From the NCBI RefSeq assembly GCF_020906515.1, contig NC_085855.1, forward strand, positions 1 to 64,000: a stretch of DNA of 64,000 nt, in the 5' to 3' direction. The translations under genes were made by a program, and so were the position numbers. The notes under the pieces were generated by a model that was given only the letters and a program-made list of their open reading frames with translations, was not told the DNA's origin and ran no database searches. Origin of the DNA: Vanrija pseudolonga. Lineage: Eukaryota > Basidiomycota > Tremellomycetes > Trichosporonales > Trichosporonaceae. Shown in pieces: positions 30,409-40,586 of the stretch; position 1 is the stretch's first letter; the number at the start of each line of letters is the position of its first letter.

Positions 30409-33405
30409 TTAGGGTGGTGCGAAACCAGGGTCTCCGGGGTTGTTACCGCCGTCGGCAGGAGGAGCGCTCGGCGCCGGCGAAGGAGCAGCTTCGGGGGGAG
30501 GCGCCGAAGAGGCAGCAGGCGGCGCGCTCGACGGAGCAGCTGCGTCAGGAGTCTGGGTGCTGGCAATCTGAGCCGTCACATCACTGGGCGCGACGCTTTC
30601 GACAGAAGCAGTCGCGGCCGAGGCAGACTCGCTAGGCGCGGCCGGTGCCGAGCTGTTCGAACCACCACCACCACCGGCACCGCCGACATTGACGCCAGCG
30701 GCCTGGGCAGCCTTGGCGGGCGTGTCGCCCTGGCTGACCAGCACAGTAAGGGGCACCTCTCCGGGGTCGTTGAAGGCCGCCTCGAGCGAGCCAGCCTCGG
30801 GCTTGCCCTCCGGCTGGATGCCTGGAGCGACTGGGGAGAAGCCGCTCGGGATGGGGACAGCGGCAGAGATTGGAACCTGGGTGGGGGCAGCGCTCTGGGT
30901 AACGCCGTTTCCACCACCGCCTCCTTCACCAGCTCCAGCCGTGACCGCAACCGTGGTGGCGGGTGGAACAAGCGTCGGGTTGGTGACGGCGCTGCCACCA
31001 GTGATGGTGGCATAGGCAGCGAGGGCGGCCGGGTCTGGCTCCGGGGTGGGGGTCGGGTCAGGGATGTCTGCCGAACCGACGATCGTCTGGCCACCCTGGA
31101 TGAGCGTGAAGACGGAGCGGTTCATGCTGAATGACGCCGGGGTGGGCGAGGCGGACGCGGGCGTCGCGACAACGTCCTGGCGCTTGGCGTTGGCATAGTA
31201 CTCGATCATGTCGGCGTCGGCCGCGCGAGCCTGCGGCGGGAAGTAGCCCTTGGGCGGGCTCATGTCACGACGGCCGGGGCCAATCTCGTTCTTGTCGCCA
31301 GTGCACAACGCCTGCCACTCCTGAGGCTTCTGGAAGCTGCGCACGACGTCGGGGCGGATGACAATAAGGCCCAGCTTGCCCGACGACAGGTGCCAGCCAA
31401 TGTGACAGTGGATGGGCCACACACCTGGGTTGTCTGTCGGGATGCGGACCAGTGCCCATGCCCGCGAGCCAATGGTAAGCGTGTCGCGGTAGAGCGGGTT
31501 GACGAGGTTGACCTGGATATCCTTGACCTTTTCTGGTGTCATCTCGCCACTTCCACGCGCGAGAATGTGGAACGGCCGCCCGTGGATGTGGAACGGGTGG
31601 GTGAGGCCGACGTCAAGCTGGTTGATGATGACGTCGGCGCCGCCAACACCGTCAGTCTCGTACACGAGCGTCGCGACGTTGCTGCCGTTGATGGGGATGC
31701 CGTCCTCGACGTGTGCGAGCGCCGGGTCGTTGATCATGTTGACAAAGTTGACCGAGTTCATGCCAAAGCCGATGAACGGCTCGTGCGACTCGCGGTCGAC
31801 AAACTGGCCAAACGACGTGCCCATCTGCTGGACCGAAAAGGCCGTCGGCGGCGGCTTTTCGACAATCTTTGGCTTGACATCCCAGAGCTCGTCAATGTCC
31901 TGGCAGAGTGTCTCGCCATCGCCGAGGCCAGGCCAGGGAGCGGTAACAGGCGAACCGATCGACCAAGGGTCGCCCTTAAAGTCGGTGTAGCGCAGCACTG
32001 CGAAACCGGTGATGAAGTGGCCGCCAAAGACACACTTGGCGGCAAGGCCGCCGCGGATCCAGAAGCTTGAGAATTGGCCACCGCGGTTGAGGTGGATGAC
32101 GACGGATGCACGCTGACCTGGGTCGAGTGCAAGCTCCTTGAGGTACAGCGGTTCGATGGGTGTGTCGTCGACCTCGATCACTTGCAGCACGTGCTGGTCG
32201 ATGGAGAAGCGCACCATGCCGTGGGCGCCGGGGTTGATGAGGCGGAGACGGATACGCGAGCCGATCTGGCCCTGGAGCTCGTAGGGCTTGGTGGTGAGGC
32301 AGGTGGCGTCGGGCTGCGCGGTAGCGCAGTCGCGTTGGCCGACACCGTTGATGAGGATCGCGTCAGGCTGGGTAGGGATACCCTGACCCTTGTAACCCTC
32401 CGAGTAGTCGTGCATCCTGTGGACAATAAACTCGGACAGGTAGTCGTTCCAGTCGGAGAGGAACATGACCCGCTCGTCGTCATAGTCGCGTTTCTTGACC
32501 CACGGGTCGTTCTTGGCATGAACGATGAAGGCGCCGACAAGGCCATCGGCCATTGTGTTGCCGTAGTGCGAGTGGTACCAGTATGTGCCCATCTCCGATT
32601 CGAGTGTGAAGCGGTAGACGAATGTGGCACCGGGAGCAATGGGGCACTGTGAGATACCGGGCACACCGTCCATGTGGTTTGTGCCGCGCTGCCGGATGCC
32701 GTGCCAGTGGATGGCCTGAGGGTGGTCAAGGTTGTTGTGCACTGTCACCTCGATGATGTCGCCCTGGTTGGCCTCGATGGTCGGGCCCGGGAATTGGTTG
32801 TTGATGGTGTACATGAGCCGCTCGAAACCGTCCGGCGAGCCGGCCGACGTGCCGAGTGTGAACTCGTACTTGCGCGTTACGGGCTGGTATCCCTCCTCCG
32901 GGGCACCCATGGAGGCAGTGAAGATCTCCTTGGGCGCCGAGTACGTGTTCGAGGGGACAGGGGGCAGAGGGTATGACCAGATCGAGGTTTTGGCGAACGA
33001 TGGGAGTGTCTGGTTGAGGCCCGAAGAGGTAGGGGTTGCTGTGGACGAGTCGGGTGGCGGAGATGTCGGGACTGACGTGGACGTTGAAGACGGGGACGTT
33101 GTCTCTGACCCGCCAGGCGGCGGAGACTGAGTCGTCGGGCTGGGAGTCGGCGACGTCGTCGACGTGGGAGGCGGGTGCTGGGTAGTCCTTGTGGGAGGGC
33201 GGGGTGGCGGACGAGGCGGGCGTGGGGGCCAAAATGGCCAGCCGAAGCCGCCGCCGCCGCCACCACCAGCAGGAGGTGGCCGCTGCGGTTGGCCTCCAAA
33301 GGGAGGACCACCAAAGCCAGGACCGCCAAAGCCAGGACCACCAAACTGGCCGTTGACGGACCCGAGGAGGGCGATTGTCGCCAGCGAGATTATGTTCGCG
33401 TGCAT
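30409..33405 (-). CDS. Secreted laccase-like multicopper oxidase with long tails
   Basis: Single-exon, 998 residues. A signal peptide (MHANIISLATIALLGSVNG) is followed by Gly/Phe/Pro repeats (GGPGFGGPG) and a Pro/Thr/Ser-rich stretch to about residue 150. Three cupredoxin domains span about 180-690 with all four copper motifs: AIHWHGIRQRG (about 231), YWYHSHYGNT (about 277), HPFHIHGRPFHI (about 598) and WPIHCHIGWHL (about 665). The T1 axial position, ten residues after the Cys, is Lys where Met, Leu or Phe is usual. A 300-residue tail rich in Pro, Ala, Ser and Gly follows; no GPI signal is evident at its end. Laccases and ferroxidases are about 500-620 residues, so the tails add some 400. Oxidation of phenols or metals is inferred. 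Confidence 0.88.
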   Translation of the reverse strand: MHANIISLATIALLGSVNGQFGGPGFGGPGFGGPPFGGQPQRPPPAGGGGGGGFGWPFWPPRPPRPPPRPPTRTTQHPPPTSTTSPTPSPTTQSPPPGGSETTSPSSTSTSVPTSPPPDSSTATPTSSGLNQTLPSFAKTSIWSYPLPPVPSNTYSAPKEIFTASMGAPEEGYQPVTRKYEFTLGTSAGSPDGFERLMYTINNQFPGPTIEANQGDIIEVTVHNNLDHPQAIHWHGIRQRGTNHMDGVPGISQCPIAPGATFVYRFTLESEMGTYWYHSHYGNTMADGLVGAFIVHAKNDPWVKKRDYDDERVMFLSDWNDYLSEFIVHRMHDYSEGYKGQGIPTQPDAILINGVGQRDCATAQPDATCLTTKPYELQGQIGSRIRLRLINPGAHGMVRFSIDQHVLQVIEVDDTPIEPLYLKELALDPGQRASVVIHLNRGGQFSSFWIRGGLAAKCVFGGHFITGFAVLRYTDFKGDPWSIGSPVTAPWPGLGDGETLCQDIDELWDVKPKIVEKPPPTAFSVQQMGTSFGQFVDRESHEPFIGFGMNSVNFVNMINDPALAHVEDGIPINGSNVATLVYETDGVGGADVIINQLDVGLTHPFHIHGRPFHILARGSGEMTPEKVKDIQVNLVNPLYRDTLTIGSRAWALVRIPTDNPGVWPIHCHIGWHLSSGKLGLIVIRPDVVRSFQKPQEWQALCTGDKNEIGPGRRDMSPPKGYFPPQARAADADMIEYYANAKRQDVVATPASASPTPASFSMNRSVFTLIQGGQTIVGSADIPDPTPTPEPDPAALAAYATITGGSAVTNPTLVPPATTVAVTAGAGEGGGGGNGVTQSAAPTQVPISAAVPIPSGFSPVAPGIQPEGKPEAGSLEAAFNDPGEVPLTVLVSQGDTPAKAAQAAGVNVGGAGGGGGSNSSAPAAPSESASAATASVESVAPSDVTAQIASTQTPDAAAPSSAPPAASSAPPPEAAPSPAPSAPPADGGNNPGDPGFAPP

Positions 33406-35371
33406 GGTTTTCCGGTCTGGTGGGTCAGTCAGGCTGGCACCACCTCACTCACTCACCGTCCGTGTCGTCTTGCTGTCGAGGCCGTCGAGTCTTGCTGCTC
33501 TTGAGTCTTGCAGAGGAAGTCGGTCACGCAGCGCTGGGAATAAGGCCGCACACGAGCCTTTTATCCTCTCCCCGCTGCCTTCAAGACATCAATATGGCGC
33601 ACTCCGACAACACGGCGGGATTGTGTCAACTGGCAGTTGCTGCAGCACCCCCTCAAACAAGCGCACCAGGGCCGCCCAGGGCGGGGAGCGTGGGCAGCTT
33701 CCAATATTGCAATGCAGGCAACCAGGGGAATACCGTAAGCCTCCCAACCTTGTCTTCACGACGAGCGGCGAGCAGGCAAACGGGCAAGGACGCAAGAGGT
33801 TCATCAGCTGCGCTGCCGACGAGTGAGGATCGGCTCGCTCGCCTCCGCGACATGAAATGGTCTGTCCTTGTTTGGTTCGCAGCGGAGGTGCCTGGCCGGA
33901 GAGGGTAGAGGGCGCGTTGGGCCATGCCGCCGCGTCGTACGTCTGTCTGTGGGGTTGGCCCCTCCTCAGATGACCTGACGACAGCCTCCCGTTCGGATTC
34001 CAGAAAGAAGGACACGGACAAGTGCGCACACACGGTTCTCGCTCCCGTAATCGCCGCGTTTCAAGTCTGAGGGTGGGGTCAAGTGGTGGGAACTGCGTGG
34101 GCCATGTATTCTTGTTGACCAAAGTCGTCGTCGTGTGGTTAACACGCTCATGCTTGTTGCTGTGGCAACGGCAGAGCCAAGAGTATTGCGTGTCGTCGAG
34201 TCTCGCCGGTCTTCTCGGTGATGATGGCAGTACACACACGACTCCTTCCCAGCCCACCACAGAGTCCCCGCATGGCAACGACAGCGACAGGAGCGACAGA
34301 GGCGATCGGTGACGTTCTGTCCATGGACCCGAGTCGGCAGTCGGCCATTCGAGTGCGTGTCATGTCGGCATGTCAATTGCCCTCCTCCCCTTGTACGTCT
34401 CAGGTGTTCCTGTCCCGCGGTCATGGTGGGTCTGTTGTCGGAAAAAGGACACAGCATCTGATACCAGCGTCGTCACGAACACAATGCTGGAAGCAGTGTG
34501 CGCGGAGTGGCGACGCCGCGGTGTGCCGTATGTGGGAGAGGTGGTAGCAGGGCCCAAAGTGTCTCGGAGCGAGTCCCAGTGCCTCGGGTGTGTGAAGAAT
34601 AGCAGCAGCAGTGGACATTGAACAAGTCGAGCAATACGGGTTGTTGGACTGTTTACGGCACCGTCTTCCAACACCCCCTTGAGCATTGACATTACGGCAC
34701 CAAGTTGAACCAAGAATACCCGCCCATCCCGCCATTACCACAGACGTTTCATGCGCTCGGCGTCGCCGGCTCCGAGGTCGTTCGTCGACGGCGGTACGAC
34801 GGAGCATGACTGACCCCTCTCACTCATCGTCATTGTTTGCGTCGAAGGCTGATGGGGGGTGGTGACTAGGCGCCCAATGGACGTGACACCAGTTACGTTG
34901 TGCGACTGTCGGTGCCGCGCCATGCGGTTCATGGCCGCAACCTTGTGTACAAAGTGGTACATGTCATGTTCTATCTCGGCACAGACGTCGACGCACCTTG
35001 CGGGCAAAGTGCATCGCCATCGTGGAGCACATGATCTCCGTCTAGTGGGGTCGAGGCGGCCGAGGTGGTCGGAGCAGCGGGGAGGTCGCGATTCGGGACG
35101 AATGTGGGATTCGAGTGGCCAGACGGGGAGATGGGCCTCCTCCGGTGACTGGGGCCTTGCGATGGCAGTGTCGTACAGTCAAGGCCCCAGAGGCACTCAG
35201 ATGCATCGAGTGTATTGTGTCGAGGGCCGCGTAGTGCGTCGACGGCCGGCGTTGTGTATCCAGGTGCCACAGACCGCATTCCTCGCTGTCGCCAAGCGGC
35301 CAACGACAATAGAGTTGACGCTCGATGCGCGCCATGTGCCGAGGCACTCGTCGTCGATTGTTGTTGTCGTC
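33406..35371. other. Two-kilobase stretch without a supported gene
   Basis: Many frames up to about 230 codons are present (for example 33589-34278 minus), plus a frame antisense to the macro-domain gene starting at 34859. None has a recognisable motif or a good splice pattern. The first part holds the multicopper oxidase promoter. A non-coding RNA cannot be excluded. Confidence 0.5.
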
Positions 35372-35818
35372 TCACTCCAGGCTCCACACCTCGACGTCAA
35401 TGTTGTGCTTGGCGGCGAGCTCGACGACGATCGGGCGCACCTGCTCCTCCCAGCTGAGCCCTCCAATGCCCGCGCCAAGACGGGGGATGGCGAGCACGCC
35501 GCCCTCGGCAGCAACCGTCTCAAAGACGCTCTCCAAGCCCGAGTGCACCCACTCGACCCGCGCGTGCGGGCCTGGCCGGTCCTGCGTCGCGACGTTGTAC
35601 ACAGCTGTGTTGGTCTTGTCGTCGTGATATGCCTGCACGCCGCCGGGCAGCAGCTCGCCGCTCTTGCACGCAGCCTTGTACAGGGGAAACATGGCGGGAT
35701 ACGCGCGCTTGAAGCCGACGGCGATGCCCTTGCCCATCACCCCGGTCGTGTTGACGCCGTGTGCGAGGTGCTTGGCCGTGCTGGTGAAGAGGTCTCCGGT
35801 GTGGTACGTGACGGGCAT
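35372..35818 (-). CDS. Macro-domain protein (ADP-ribose binding or hydrolysing)
   Basis: Compact 148-residue protein made of one macro domain, from MPVTYHTGDLF at 35818. The open frame extends 79 codons upstream, but that part is basic, low-complexity and unlike a macro-domain start. Ligand-loop motifs: HGVNTTGVMGKGIA at 20-33, VATQDRPGP at 76-84, and IPRLGAGIGGLSW at 111-123. These resemble the Poa1-like group that removes phosphate or ADP-ribose from ADP-ribose derivatives. Cytosolic or nuclear. A sirtuin lies 6 kb away; macro domains can act on the O-acyl-ADP-ribose made by sirtuins, but a functional link here is speculation. Confidence 0.85.
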   Translation of the reverse strand: MPVTYHTGDLFTSTAKHLAHGVNTTGVMGKGIAVGFKRAYPAMFPLYKAACKSGELLPGGVQAYHDDKTNTAVYNVATQDRPGPHARVEWVHSGLESVFETVAAEGGVLAIPRLGAGIGGLSWEEQVRPIVVELAAKHNIDVEVWSLE

Positions 35819-36557
35819 CGCGGGGAGGGTTGTTGGAAGGATGATGGCGGGGATGACAGTTTTGATGGCGACGGCGGCGGCGGCGACGCGGATGACGGTG
35901 GTTGACTCGACTTTGACCCCGTCGATCCCCTCGACTCGGGTCCGAGCGCGAGTCAATGTGGCCATGCCACTCGCCCTGTGCCACCTCATCGTCGTCGACA
36001 TCATGACAGCGGCGCGTGCGTCGACAACGCGCGACGACAGCTTGCTCGCTCGCAACGGCGACGCGACATGCCGGCGGCAACTGCAAACTCTCCGACAGCC
36101 ACTGACGCAACTTTACTCACCGACGAGACTGTCTTTGTCATCGGCTAGAACCAGATCCCAACACTCATTCCTTCCCATGCCGACAGTAACGAGAGGCATG
36201 TATTGCCCAACGGTATGCTCGGCCCCGCCCTCATATCGGCCAGCCGTGCTCACGCCACCACCAGCGCCCTCACAATCCAAACACCGATGCTCATCCCACA
36301 GCCGCCTTCGCCGCAACGCGCACCCAACACTCCTCGCACCTTCCCGTCCCGCCGTCGAATCCAAATAAGATGCATATGCGTGCGTCGCCGATCCATGATT
36401 GTCGTATTCGTCTCGTCTCGCGTGTATCCGTACGGGAGGCCGGGCGCCGACGCAGCATGCCAAGAACGCCGCTGCCGCCGCCCGCCTCCACCGGCCGCTA
36501 TCCCCTTGCCATTCCTGCGCCTCATGCGCCGCTTCCCACCCGTCGTGCGCGCAGTAC
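35819..36557. other. Intergenic stretch, no gene seen
   Basis: It lies between the macro-domain start and the end of the Pro/Gln-rich gene. A minus-strand open frame crossing 36113-36745 contains real exon sequence only in its 5' part; the rest shows no family. Confidence 0.5.
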
Positions 36558-37104
36558 TCATCGCCCACAGCTGCCGCAAACTGGGATGGGTCAGCGACGT
36601 CCCAGCACGCGCACTCACTGACGCCAACCAGCCTGTTGGCAAGGTTCATGCCGATACCCCAGCCAAAGCCGTTGACCATGGCGTCTCCGAGCTGCGAGGT
36701 CAGCGTTGGGAAGGGCGGGCGGCGGAGGGTGCTGTGAGGCGCCATGCTGCTCCTTGACGACTCACCTTTGAACCGATACCTCCCAGCTTGCTCTTGCCGC
36801 CGCTGTTGTGGTTGTCGTTGTTATTGTTGTGCTGCTGCTCCTGCTGCGGCGCGGGCTGAGGCGCGGCCACTGGTGCTGGCTGCGGCGGGTAGTACGGCTG
36901 CTGCTGCTGCTGCTGAGGAGGGTAGTATGGCTGCTGTCCCGGCGGTGGGCCTTGCTGGTAGTAGGGCTGTCCTGGCGGTCCCTGCTGGTAGTACTGGCCG
37001 GGAGGTGGCTGGTAGTACGGCTGCTGCTGGTATCCCGGCTGGCCGTACGGCTGCTGGCCATAGCCTGGTGGTGCGCCGGGCTGGTACTGAGCCTTGTCGC
37101 CCAT
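36558..37104 (-). CDS. Pro/Gln/Tyr-rich low-complexity protein
   Basis: Starts MGDKAQYQPGAPPGYGQQ at 37104. About 100 residues of repeats such as YYQQGPPGQ and PYYPPQQQQQQ are followed by an Asn/His-rich patch and GGKSKLGGIGSK. A donor (GTGAGT) then splices to LGDAMVNGFGWGIGMNLANRL, and a second intron (38 nt, CTGAC) leads to a short end, ICGSCGR. The Gly-rich amphipathic C-terminal segment recurs in fungal PQ-rich proteins that associate with membranes or stress foci. No catalytic domain is seen, so function is unknown. The exact 3' exon is inferred from splice signals. Confidence 0.6.
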
Positions 37105-37364
37105 GTTGTTGTGAGATGTGCGATGTGAACAGCAAAGTCGAGAACCTTGTTGACGAGTTTTTTTGTGCGATTGCGTAGGCTTGCCACTGCGTGTTGCCGT
37201 TGTTGTCATCTTGGCTCGCTTGGCGTAGGTTTGCACCGCTCACGGGTACGGGATGGGGTCAGGAACATTAAGCTCGCGTGGTCAACACGCGTCAGTACGT
37301 CATGGTGTTTATGTTTATGCATGCAGCATACAAGGGTCAGATGCGTTTCTCGCTCCGTTGGGTT

Positions 37365-38711
37365 CTAGCGGCCGTTGTTGGGGAGACTCGGGTCAAGCCA
37401 CTGGATCTTGCGAATGTCCGAGGGGATGAGGTGCGACGGAATCATGCGAATGCGCTGGACAGCAGCGTTGAGCTCGGCCGCCGTGTACAGAGCGCTGATC
37501 TCGGGGTTGGCGCGGACGGTATCCTTGATGGCGAGGCGGAGGCGCGTGTCCAGCGCGCGAACGCTTAATGGGTCATACTGCCCGACCCACATACAATGGA
37601 AGCGGTGGTCGCCAACGCCCAGGATGGTCCAGTCGAGATCGAGGCGCGTGGCAATAGTGTCCACGAGGCCGTCAAAAAGACGACACTTGCCCTCCTCGTA
37701 GATACGCGACGTAAACTCGTACTGTAGATGAATCGTTACGGTCTTGAGCGCGTGCGAGCGAGGAGGGAGATCAATGGGAACCGGAATTAGTGGAGGGGAC
37801 AGCTCATAGGCAGCAGGGACTTTGGAGTTGACAGTCTGCTGCTCCGTGTCGATATCCATGGCACCGTCCTGCTTTGCCCAGCCCTTCGTGGCCTTGAAAC
37901 CCGTTTTAATCTTCGTTGTCGGGTGTTCGGCACCAGCCTTCAGGCGATAATAGTTGCCGTCTTCATGCCAGAAGCCCCACTCCTTGCCATCGTAATTCTT
38001 CGCCCCGATTACGCCAATGTGAGGAGTGAGACGGATGCCGATGACAAGGGACTTGGCGGTTACCGGGATGGTCGACGCGTCGAGGACGTACGGGTTGACA
38101 CCCGAGGGAGTGAACAAGGTGATGCTGCTGGCCACGAGAAGTGGCAAGTTATGCACTTCGGGGTAGATGAGAAGGTCTTGAATCCCGGCAATGGTGTTGA
38201 ACAGGTCGCGGTCACGGAGAAAGAAGCGCGAGCAATCACGACTCTTGTAGTGGTAGTGAACCGACTTGGTGTGGGTCTTGATTAGGGCGAGACACTCTGC
38301 AAATTCGCTGGGGGAGGCGAGCTGGTGGGTTGGGGAGAACCACTTGAGGCCGGGGATGCGGTGGTCGACATCGGTGTTCTTTCCCTTGGTCTTGGTGGTC
38401 GCGTCATCAATGTTGGCCTTGAGGGACAGGCGCCAGCAGTCCGCCTCGTCGTTGGGGACAGGCGCAGGCTCGCCAGGAAGGAGACGCAGCTGGCCGCGCT
38501 GGAGGAGGGCCCACTCCTCAAGCTTGTGCTTTCGACCGACGGGCTGTGCGTAGATGTGGATGCGCAGATGAGCGCATAGTATCGAGTCGACGAGGTTCTT
38601 GGTCGAGTGCGAGACGAGACGGAGGTGGTACGAGTCATGCCCGGTGGCGAACGTAAGGACGCGGCTGACGATCTCCGGGAACGCTGCGAGTCGGGTGGGA
38701 GGGTCGTTCAT
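37365..38711 (-). CDS. F-box-like protein, family A member 3
   Basis: Single-exon, 448 residues from MNDPPTRLAAFPEIVSRVLT. The frame is open further up to 38891, but that part is unlike relatives. F-box-like segment: FPEIVSRVLTFATGHDSYHL, RLVSHSTKNLVDSILCAHLR. Signature HRIPGLKWF at about residue 130, then the family block LFDGLVDTIATRLDLDWTIL near 370. The C-terminal EY motif of other members is lost, the protein ending RKIQWLDPSLPNNGR. It is the first of three family A genes lying head-to-tail at 37.4, 39.1 and 40.6 kb. An SCF adaptor role is inferred from the N-terminus only. Confidence 0.72.
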   Translation of the reverse strand: MNDPPTRLAAFPEIVSRVLTFATGHDSYHLRLVSHSTKNLVDSILCAHLRIHIYAQPVGRKHKLEEWALLQRGQLRLLPGEPAPVPNDEADCWRLSLKANIDDATTKTKGKNTDVDHRIPGLKWFSPTHQLASPSEFAECLALIKTHTKSVHYHYKSRDCSRFFLRDRDLFNTIAGIQDLLIYPEVHNLPLLVASSITLFTPSGVNPYVLDASTIPVTAKSLVIGIRLTPHIGVIGAKNYDGKEWGFWHEDGNYYRLKAGAEHPTTKIKTGFKATKGWAKQDGAMDIDTEQQTVNSKVPAAYELSPPLIPVPIDLPPRSHALKTVTIHLQYEFTSRIYEEGKCRLFDGLVDTIATRLDLDWTILGVGDHRFHCMWVGQYDPLSVRALDTRLRLAIKDTVRANPEISALYTAAELNAAVQRIRMIPSHLIPSDIRKIQWLDPSLPNNGR

Positions 38712-39144
38712 GGTGAGAGTGTTGGTAGTGAGACAAGTTGAAGAGGAGCAAAGGAGAGTGATTGACAGGCGGACGGTTTGACAAGTTGAATGGGCGGTGG
38801 GATGACCAGACGGCGGTGCAAGTGTGTGTGTATGTGTGCGTCGCTCGGGGATGAGTGTCGAGATGAACACACAGGCCGTACCTATGCACACAGAGGGTGT
38901 CGAGGAGTGCGACGAGAACGAATGACGGCCACGAGAGCAAGGAGAGACACAATGTTGAAGTGGGAAGAGAAGTGGATGAAAAACAAATCAAACGCGTGCT
39001 GATCATTCAACTCGACATGACGACGACGACGACGGCGCGTTTGATCGCGACAATCAACACTTGAGCATTCAACAACACTACATCACTCTCTACAAGACCT
39101 ACTCTCCTCTGGGCATACTCCTGCTCCAATGCGACCGACCATCC
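38712..39144. other. Spacer within the family A array
   Basis: 5' leader and promoter of member 3 and the 3' flank of member 4. A TGTGTG/CATACACAC-like simple stretch is near 38820. No gene seen. Confidence 0.5.
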
Positions 39145-40338
39145 CTACTCCTCCGTCTCCAGGCGATACCGCTCCAACCCCACCTCAAGGGCGTACTCGT
39201 CCGCGGTGACAACTCGCACCCGTTGCACCGCGTCGGCCAAGCGGTCCTCCTCAGCCCAATGATCCCGCAGGCCTTCCTCCTCGAGGACATGGTCGCGGAT
39301 CGCCAGACGAATACGCTCTGGCGTCGAGCCGCTGCCTGGGCTGTGCCAGCCAAGGTAGACCGTGTCCAGAACGGGGTGGGTCACGAGTGTCCAGTGCAGG
39401 TCGAGCCTGGCCGCAATGCAGTCGAGCACCCCGTTTAGCGACGTCTGACCACAACCCGACAGCTGGCTTACGAAGCCCTCGGCCACCTGGACGTGAATGG
39501 TAACCGACTCGAGCGTGTGATCCATGACGGGCATCAAGATTGTTGGCCCAACGTCTGACAGGTAGTTGGTGCTGGGTGGGAAGCAAGCCACGAGGGACCT
39601 TGCCCCCTGTCGCAGAGCAGAGGTAAGCACTTGGAGGTGCCAGTTGTACGGGTGGTCGCGGTGCTCAATGTCAAACTGCCAGACGGCGGTAGACAACCCG
39701 AGCGGCGGGCACGCTGACGAGGCGCGCTCGAAGGTTTCGTGGTTGAGCAACGCGTGGAGGAGCACACGGTCGCGGAACATTGGCGGGTAGTCGTTTGGCT
39801 CGCTGGACGTCGTGTCCACGACGTGCGTGTCGCGCAGTCGGCGGAGACACTCGGCCACATCCGCAGCTGTCGCGCCCTCTCCCCACCGCATGCCGGGGAT
39901 GCGCTGGGCCGGGCGGCAAGCGATCGGCTGGCCCGTCGTCACGTTCTCTGTGATCGTGTGGATCCTCGGCCCGCGATAGATGGCGACAATGGTCCGCCGA
40001 TCGTGTCCATGCCTGTCGCGGTAGAACTCGGGCTCCTCCTCTCCCCGTAGTAAGAGGTGGGGCTTGGCTCGCAGAGCGTTCACCTCGGCGAGGTGCTCGG
40101 CATCCCAGATCTCCTTGACGGCGAGGTCGAGGCTGATGTGCCGCGCAAGCTTGGTGTCGATTGTGTCTTTGACGGCGCGGGAGACGAGGCGGAGCGAGTA
40201 GAGAAGCGGCGCAGATCCCGGGTCGTGGAAGACGTCGTCGATGGCGAGGGAGAGGATGTCCTCGACGATTACGGGGAACGCCGAGATGTCGATTGCGACT
40301 GCTGGAAGCGCAGCACTGAGGCCATCCAGAGCGACCAT
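39145..40338 (-). CDS. F-box-like protein, family A member 4
   Basis: Single-exon, 397 residues, starting MVALDGLSAALPAVAIDISA. F-box-like FPVIVEDILSLAIDDVF and YSLRLVSRAVKDTIDTKLA are followed by LRAKPHLLLRGEEEPEFYRD. The signature RIPGMRWGEGATAADVAECL comes next. NGVLDCIAARLDLHWTLV and the closing VVTADEYALEVGLERYRLE contain both C-terminal family blocks. Same strand as its neighbours and about 250 bases from member 5, consistent with tandem duplication followed by strong divergence. Confidence 0.75.
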   Translation of the reverse strand: MVALDGLSAALPAVAIDISAFPVIVEDILSLAIDDVFHDPGSAPLLYSLRLVSRAVKDTIDTKLARHISLDLAVKEIWDAEHLAEVNALRAKPHLLLRGEEEPEFYRDRHGHDRRTIVAIYRGPRIHTITENVTTGQPIACRPAQRIPGMRWGEGATAADVAECLRRLRDTHVVDTTSSEPNDYPPMFRDRVLLHALLNHETFERASSACPPLGLSTAVWQFDIEHRDHPYNWHLQVLTSALRQGARSLVACFPPSTNYLSDVGPTILMPVMDHTLESVTIHVQVAEGFVSQLSGCGQTSLNGVLDCIAARLDLHWTLVTHPVLDTVYLGWHSPGSGSTPERIRLAIRDHVLEEEGLRDHWAEEDRLADAVQRVRVVTADEYALEVGLERYRLETEE

Positions 40339-40586
40339 ATCGGCCAGCCAGTAGGACGAGGGGGCAGCTCAGACGGCTTTACTGGCGTTGACGTGGTGCT
40401 GGCGGCAAGAAGTGAGTTGCAACGACGTTGTTGACGGCGTGCATCTGACGTCGATGACACGAATGACCGACGGCAAGCGAGCCCGAACCGAACCGAGTGG
40501 GGACCCCACCTTCACCAACTTACTCTGCTGACGAGCTCTAATGTCTATGTGGGCTTGATTCCGACATCTGCATGCAGCTACAGCAT

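Noticed and set aside
34859-35905. 348-codon open frame on the plus strand
   Set aside because: Its 3' half is antisense to the macro-domain gene; no motif in the 5' half.
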